From: Bacteroidota bacterium
GTDB taxonomy: Bacteria; Bacteroidota; Bacteroidia; Chitinophagales; Chitinophagaceae
Direction of reading: 5' to 3'
Length of the DNA stretch: 20,092 nt
Assembly (NCBI GenBank): GCA_947441205.1
Contig: CANETM010000006.1
Coordinates: 1 to 20,092, forward strand
Position numbers and translations under genes: made by a program
The notes under the pieces: model-generated
What the model was told of the DNA's origin: nothing
The model's input: the letters and a program-made list of their open reading frames with translations, nothing else
The model's database searches: none
In this document: piece after piece, positions 16,401 through 20,092 of the stretch
Layout: each line of letters starts with the position of its first letter
How positions within the stretch are numbered: position 1 is the stretch's first letter

Positions 16401-17687
16401 ATGAATATTTTAATCATTGGAAGTGGTGGTAGAGAACACGCATTGGCTTGGAAAATGGCACAAAGTCATCAATGTGACCAAATTTTCATTGCCCCGGGAA
16501 ATCCAGGCACAGCCAATATTGGAACCAATTTAAATATTCAAACAAATGACTTTTCTAGTTTAAAAAATGCTGCTTTAGAAAATGCAATTGAAATGATAGT
16601 TGTGGGTCCAGAAGATCCTTTGGTAAACGGTATATATGATTATTTCGCAGCCGATGAACAAACAATGCATATTAATGTGATTGGTCCATCAAAAGAAGCT
16701 GCTCAGTTGGAGGGTAGCAAAGCATTTAGTAAACATTTCATGCAACGTCATGGGATTCCAACAGCAAGCTATGCCGAGTTCACGGTATCTAATTATACTG
16801 AGGGAATTGAATATATAAAAGCACATCCTCTACCTATTGTATTGAAAGCCGATGGTTTGGCAGCGGGGAAAGGCGTTATTATTGCATTTACTCACCAGGA
16901 AGCCCTAGCAAGTTTTGAAGAAATGATACAAAATAAGCAATTTGGTGAGGCAAGTTCAAAAGTGGTCATTGAGCAGTTTTTAGAGGGTATTGAAGTGAGT
17001 GTTTTTGCCTTAACAGATGGTATTAACTATCAAATAATTGGTCATGCAAAGGATTACAAGCGAATTGGCGAAGGCGATACGGGTTTAAATACAGGCGGAA
17101 TGGGCTGTGTAAGTCCAGTGCCGTTTATGGATGATGCCTTCATGAATAAAGTGGAGACGCAAATAATAAAGCCCACCATTAATGGACTTCAGTCTGAAAA
17201 TTTAGTCTATAAAGGCTTTGTATTTTTTGGATTAATGAATTGTGGTGGCCAGCCCTATGTTATTGAGTATAATTGTCGACTTGGCGATCCTGAAACCGAG
17301 GTAATTCTACCCCGATTACAAACCGATTTAGTAAGCCTGCTTGCTGCGGCCGATAATGGCACACTTGAGGATGTTAATATTGATTACCAGGAAGCTTCAT
17401 TTGCAACAGTAATGGCAGTAAGTGGCGGATACCCTGGAGATTATAAAAAAGGATTTGTAATTAGTGGATTAGCAGAAGCCGAAAATGTAATCGGAACGCT
17501 TGTATTTCAAGCTGGCACAGCATTTAAAGGAACTGATATCGTTACAAACGGAGGTCGAGTTTTAACTACAACAGCACAAGGAAAACATTTACAAGATGCA
17601 GTAATTAACGCTCAAAAAGCCCTTTCTTGTATTCAATTTGATGGCATGTATTTTAGAAAAGATATAGGATATGAATTTAAGTCCTAG
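16401..17687 (+). CDS. purD: Phosphoribosylamine-glycine ligase (GAR synthetase)
   Basis: A 428-residue ATP-grasp enzyme of de novo purine synthesis that joins 5-phosphoribosylamine and glycine to give GAR. Family marks in order are GSGGREHA (7-14), GNPGTANIGTN (33-43), GPEDPLVNG (69-77), the ATP-grasp segment LKADGLAAGKG (148-158), GEGDTGLNTGGMG (223-235) and EYNCRLGDPETEVILPRL (289-306). The length is normal for a monofunctional PurD; no GART or AIRS fusion is seen. The gene is divergent from the POT gene and followed 107 bases later by mreB, from which it is separated by an inverted repeat and a promoter candidate. No other purine genes are in view. Confidence 0.96.
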   Translation: MNILIIGSGGREHALAWKMAQSHQCDQIFIAPGNPGTANIGTNLNIQTNDFSSLKNAALENAIEMIVVGPEDPLVNGIYDYFAADEQTMHINVIGPSKEAAQLEGSKAFSKHFMQRHGIPTASYAEFTVSNYTEGIEYIKAHPLPIVLKADGLAAGKGVIIAFTHQEALASFEEMIQNKQFGEASSKVVIEQFLEGIEVSVFALTDGINYQIIGHAKDYKRIGEGDTGLNTGGMGCVSPVPFMDDAFMNKVETQIIKPTINGLQSENLVYKGFVFFGLMNCGGQPYVIEYNCRLGDPETEVILPRLQTDLVSLLAAADNGTLEDVNIDYQEASFATVMAVSGGYPGDYKKGFVISGLAEAENVIGTLVFQAGTAFKGTDIVTNGGRVLTTTAQGKHLQDAVINAQKALSCIQFDGMYFRKDIGYEFKS

Positions 17688-17726
17688 GGATATTTAAAAT
17701 TTATTCTTACTCATTTATTAAAAAGC

Positions 17727-17757
17727 TTTGTAGTTCGAGTATTTTAAGTGAATTTTG
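17727..17757 (+). promoter_or_regulatory. Candidate mreB promoter
   Basis: TTTG (17727-17730) is followed after exactly 19 bases by GAATTTTG (17750-17757), seven of eight to TAnnTTTG, and then C. Both elements and the spacing fit the Bacteroidota vegetative promoter, and the predicted transcript would start about 30 bases before the mreB ATG. This is the best two-part promoter match in the window. The -33 element sits inside the left arm of an inverted repeat. Confidence 0.52.
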
Positions 17758-17780
17758 CTTAATTGAACTTGAACTACAAA
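17727..17780. repeat. Inverted repeat around the mreB promoter
   Basis: TTTGTAGTTCGAGT (17727-17740) and ACTTGAACTACAAA (17767-17780) are inverted copies matching at 13 of 14 positions, separated by 26 bases. A smaller nested pair, TTAAG and CTTAA (17745-17749 and 17758-17762), brackets the -7 element. The right arm is not followed by a T-run, so it is a poor terminator for purD. It may be a regulator site or chance. Confidence 0.55.
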
Positions 17781-17794
17781 AACCTGGAACTATA

Positions 17795-18820
17795 ATGGGA
17801 TTATTTAACTTTTTTACCCAAGAAATCGCAATGGATTTGGGTACAGCAAATACGCTGATTATTCACAATGACGAAGTAGTAGTAAATGAGCCATCAATTA
17901 TTGCCTTAAATAGGAATAATATGAAGGAAGTTTTAGGCGTAGGGAAGAAGGCATTGTTGATGCATGAAAAAACACACGAAAGTATTAAAACAGTTCGCCC
18001 CTTAAAAGATGGTGTAATTGCCGACTTCAACGCTGCTGAATTGATGATTCGTGAGTTGATGAAAATGATTTATCCAAAAAAGCCATTGTTTCCTCCAAGT
18101 TGGAGAATGGTAATTTGTATTCCTTCTTCTATTACTGAAGTTGAAAAAAGAGCGGTGCGTGATAGTGCTGAACAAGCAGGTGCAAAGGAAGTATATATGA
18201 TTCATGAACCGATGGCTGCTGCATTAGGTATTGGTATTGATGTTGAAGAGCCTGTTGGAAATATGATTATTGATATTGGTGGTGGTACAACAGGTATTAC
18301 CGTGATTGCATTAGCAGGAATTGTTTGTGATCAAAGTATAAGAATTGCAGGTGATGAATTCACTGCAGATATTATGGAAGCATTAAGACGTTATCATAGT
18401 TTATTAATTGGTGAGCGTACTGCTGAGCAAATTAAAATTCACGTAGGTGCTGCCATTAAAGATTTAGATAACCCACCAGATGATATGCCAGTAAATGGTA
18501 GAGACTTAGTGACAGGTATTCCAAAGCAAATTATGGTTTCTTATCAAGAAGTAGCTGAAGCTTTAGACAAAAGTATTTTCAAAATTGAAGAAGCGATTTT
18601 AAAGGCGTTAGAAACAACCCCTCCTGAATTAGCAGCGGATATTTATCGTCGTGGCTTGTACATAACAGGTGGTGGTTCATTATTGCGTGGTCTTGATAAA
18701 AGATTAAGTGCAAAAATTAAATTACCCGTTCATGTAGCTGAAGATCCATTAAAAAGTGTTGTACGTGGTACAGGCATTGCGTTGAAAAACTATCAGCGTT
18801 TCCCTTTCATCATGAGATAA
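17795..18820 (+). CDS. mreB: Rod shape-determining protein MreB
   Basis: A 341-residue actin-fold ATPase that forms membrane-associated filaments guiding lateral cell-wall synthesis. Phosphate-1 DLGTANT (14-20), HEPMAAALG (137-145), phosphate-2 DIGGGTTG (160-167), the GDEFTADIM segment (186-194) and the adenosine motif GGGSLLRGLD (292-301) are all intact. The N-terminus MGLFNFFTQEIAMDLG is typical, with a hydrophobic start that may bind membrane. It leads mreC by 15 bases and forms the mreBCD operon. The candidate promoter and inverted repeat lie in the 107 bases upstream. Confidence 0.97.
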   Translation: MGLFNFFTQEIAMDLGTANTLIIHNDEVVVNEPSIIALNRNNMKEVLGVGKKALLMHEKTHESIKTVRPLKDGVIADFNAAELMIRELMKMIYPKKPLFPPSWRMVICIPSSITEVEKRAVRDSAEQAGAKEVYMIHEPMAAALGIGIDVEEPVGNMIIDIGGGTTGITVIALAGIVCDQSIRIAGDEFTADIMEALRRYHSLLIGERTAEQIKIHVGAAIKDLDNPPDDMPVNGRDLVTGIPKQIMVSYQEVAEALDKSIFKIEEAILKALETTPPELAADIYRRGLYITGGGSLLRGLDKRLSAKIKLPVHVAEDPLKSVVRGTGIALKNYQRFPFIMR

Positions 18821-18835
18821 TAAAAGCAACTACGA

Positions 18836-19690
18836 TTGAAGAACATTATTGGATTCATAAGACACAATTTTACATTTGTCCTTTTTTTGATACTACAAAT
18901 TGTGTCATTGGTGATGTTGTCTTCATACAGTAAATCACATGAAACTTTTTTTGGAGGTTGGACAAACCAAATTGCAGGTAACATTAATAGCCATTATAAC
19001 AATTGGGTTTACTTTTTTAATTTAAAAGAAACAAACGCAAAATTAGTAGCGGAAAATGTTGCATTACGTAATCAATTGGCACAAGACTTTGTAGCTATTG
19101 ATTCCTCCGTTAAAGAAGGTACAGTTGTTTTAAGAAAAGATAGTTTAGAAAAAATTAGAAAATTTTATTACTACCCTGCCAAAGTGGTTGGCAATACATT
19201 TACACTACAAAAAAACTATGTATGGGTGGAAAGAGGTTCCAAGCAAGGTATCACAAAGGATATGGCTGCAATAAGTACTGATGGAAGTATTGTTGGCGTT
19301 GTTGTTGAAGTAAATGATAATTACAGTAAAATAATGAGCTTACTACATCGCAACAGTAAGGTGAGTGCGATGTTAAAGCGAGATAAGGTTGCTGGTAGTA
19401 TCGAGTGGGATGGCGTTGACCCAAATATACTTGTGTTAAAAAATATTTCAAAAAGTGCAGCTCCTAAAATTGGAGACACTGTTTTAACAAGTCCCTACTC
19501 ATCCAACTTCCCAGCACAATTAATGATTGGAAAAATAATAAGTATCATCAAAGACCCAGCTAGTAATTTTCTAACCTTAAATGTCAAGGCATCTACTAAT
19601 TTTTTCAAGTTAGAATACCTATACATTATTGAAAATAAAAGAATGTCGGAACAAAAACAATTAGAAAAACCGGAGGCAAACAATGAATAA
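18836..19690 (+). CDS. mreC: Rod shape-determining protein MreC
   Basis: A 284-residue bitopic protein that links MreB to the periplasmic elongation machinery. It has a basic N-terminus, one membrane helix (about 12-31, FTFVLFLILQIVSLVMLSS), a coiled-coil region (about 60-84) and the MreC beta-domains. The latter include WVERGSKQGI, STDGSIVGVVVEVNDNYSKI and SVLLHR-like SLLHRNSKVSAMLKR, ending near FLTLNVKASTNFFKLEYLYII. No in-frame ATG is available ahead of the membrane helix, so translation most likely starts at TTG 18836, 15 bases after mreB. Its end overlaps mreD by eight bases. Confidence 0.95.
   Translation: MKNIIGFIRHNFTFVLFLILQIVSLVMLSSYSKSHETFFGGWTNQIAGNINSHYNNWVYFFNLKETNAKLVAENVALRNQLAQDFVAIDSSVKEGTVVLRKDSLEKIRKFYYYPAKVVGNTFTLQKNYVWVERGSKQGITKDMAAISTDGSIVGVVVEVNDNYSKIMSLLHRNSKVSAMLKRDKVAGSIEWDGVDPNILVLKNISKSAAPKIGDTVLTSPYSSNFPAQLMIGKIISIIKDPASNFLTLNVKASTNFFKLEYLYIIENKRMSEQKQLEKPEANNE
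19672..19676 (+). promoter_or_regulatory. Shine-Dalgarno-like site for mreD
   Basis: GGAGG lies inside the end of mreC, six bases before the mreD ATG at 19683. It is noteworthy because the other starts in this window lack such sites, as expected for Bacteroidota. It may aid re-initiation at the mreC/mreD overlap, or may simply be coding sequence (codons for Pro-Glu-Ala). Confidence 0.4.
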
Positions 19691-20092
19691 TATTTTAAAA
19701 AATAGCATTCGTTTTGTATTGTTTTTGATGATTCAAATTATCATCTTAAATGAAGTTCCTCCATTGCACAGGTTCATTACTCCCTACTTTTATTTTTTGT
19801 TTATACTATGGCTTCCATTTGGAACTAACCGAATTACATTAACCATTTTAGGATTTTTATTGGGATACGGTTTGGATATATTTACAAATACACCAGGTTT
19901 ACATGCTGCTGCCGCTTGCCTAATTGGATATATCAGACCAACTCTTCTTAATTTATTATTAGCACAAGAAACTTCGGAGGAAATTAACAAGGAACCAAGC
20001 GTGGCAACAATGGGATGGGGTCCCTACATTGTTTATGCCATGTTTATCACATTCATACATCATTTTTACTTAGTACTATTGGAATGGCTGCA
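19683..20092 (+). CDS. mreD: Rod shape-determining protein MreD (partial, 3' end cut)
   Basis: The frame from ATG 19683 stays open to the right edge, giving 136 residues. It begins MNNILKNSIRFVLFLMIQ and has several hydrophobic helices: an N-terminal one, then PYFYFLFILWLPFG, LTILGFLLGYGLDIF and YIVYAMFITFIHHFYLVLL. The MreD hallmark GLDIFTNTPGLHAAA, a helix end with D followed by a GL-A-A segment, is clear at about 64-78. MreD is an inner-membrane partner of MreC in the elongasome. It overlaps mreC by eight bases and is the third gene of the operon. The last helices lie beyond the edge. Confidence 0.92.
   Translation, partial: MNNILKNSIRFVLFLMIQIIILNEVPPLHRFITPYFYFLFILWLPFGTNRITLTILGFLLGYGLDIFTNTPGLHAAAACLIGYIRPTLLNLLLAQETSEEINKEPSVATMGWGPYIVYAMFITFIHHFYLVLLEWL

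Noticed and set aside
19790..19990. Minus-strand open frame opposite mreD
   Set aside because: The plus strand here clearly encodes MreD with its GLDIFTNTPGL motif, and the antisense frame has no family features.

Overview
The window looks like chromosomal housekeeping DNA from a Bacteroidota bacterium, most likely of the Chitinophagaceae type. This is inferred from several signs. The A+T content is high. Shine-Dalgarno sequences are nearly absent, and TAnnTTTG-type -7 promoter elements lie a few tens of bases upstream of many starts. There is a GldA-type ABC ATPase, a fused E1 alpha/beta 2-oxoacid dehydrogenase, a fused gamma/alpha 2-oxoacid:ferredoxin oxidoreductase subunit, and a BaxI_1-type membrane protein. 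I see no tRNA, rRNA, CRISPR array, phage gene or transposase.

Layout. Positions 1-1533 hold the 5' end of prfA (minus strand, running off the left edge) divergent from a secreted M19 dipeptidase. Positions 1637-5368 carry three minus-strand genes: a fused 2-oxoacid dehydrogenase E1, a Bax-inhibitor-1/YccA-like membrane protein with a strong terminator, and a NodB-type polysaccharide deacetylase. Positions 5478-7325 encode korA on the plus strand, with no korB next to it. Positions 7338-9700 are the minus-strand run eno, terminator, ftsB/divIC-like gene and nth; the last two overlap as ATGA. Positions 9764-12598 hold an MHS-type MFS transporter, a small two-helix membrane protein and gldA, all minus strand. 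They are divergent from acetyl-CoA synthetase (acs, 12661-14598). A minus-strand POT peptide transporter converges on acs across a 220-bp gap that contains a long inverted repeat. Positions 16401-20092 hold purD and then the cell-shape genes mreB, mreC and mreD, with mreD cut by the right edge.

Functional themes are central carbon metabolism (enolase, acetyl-CoA synthetase, branched-chain-type 2-oxoacid dehydrogenase, 2-oxoacid:ferredoxin oxidoreductase), peptide scavenging (POT transporter, exported dipeptidase), and cell division and shape (FtsB/DivIC-like, MreBCD). Single genes cover translation termination, DNA repair and purine synthesis.

I found no convincing undescribed multi-gene system. 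The items most worth a second look are the 158-bp inverted-repeat element between acs and the POT gene, the MFS transporter plus small two-helix protein divergent from acs, the inverted repeat around the mreB promoter, and korA without korB.
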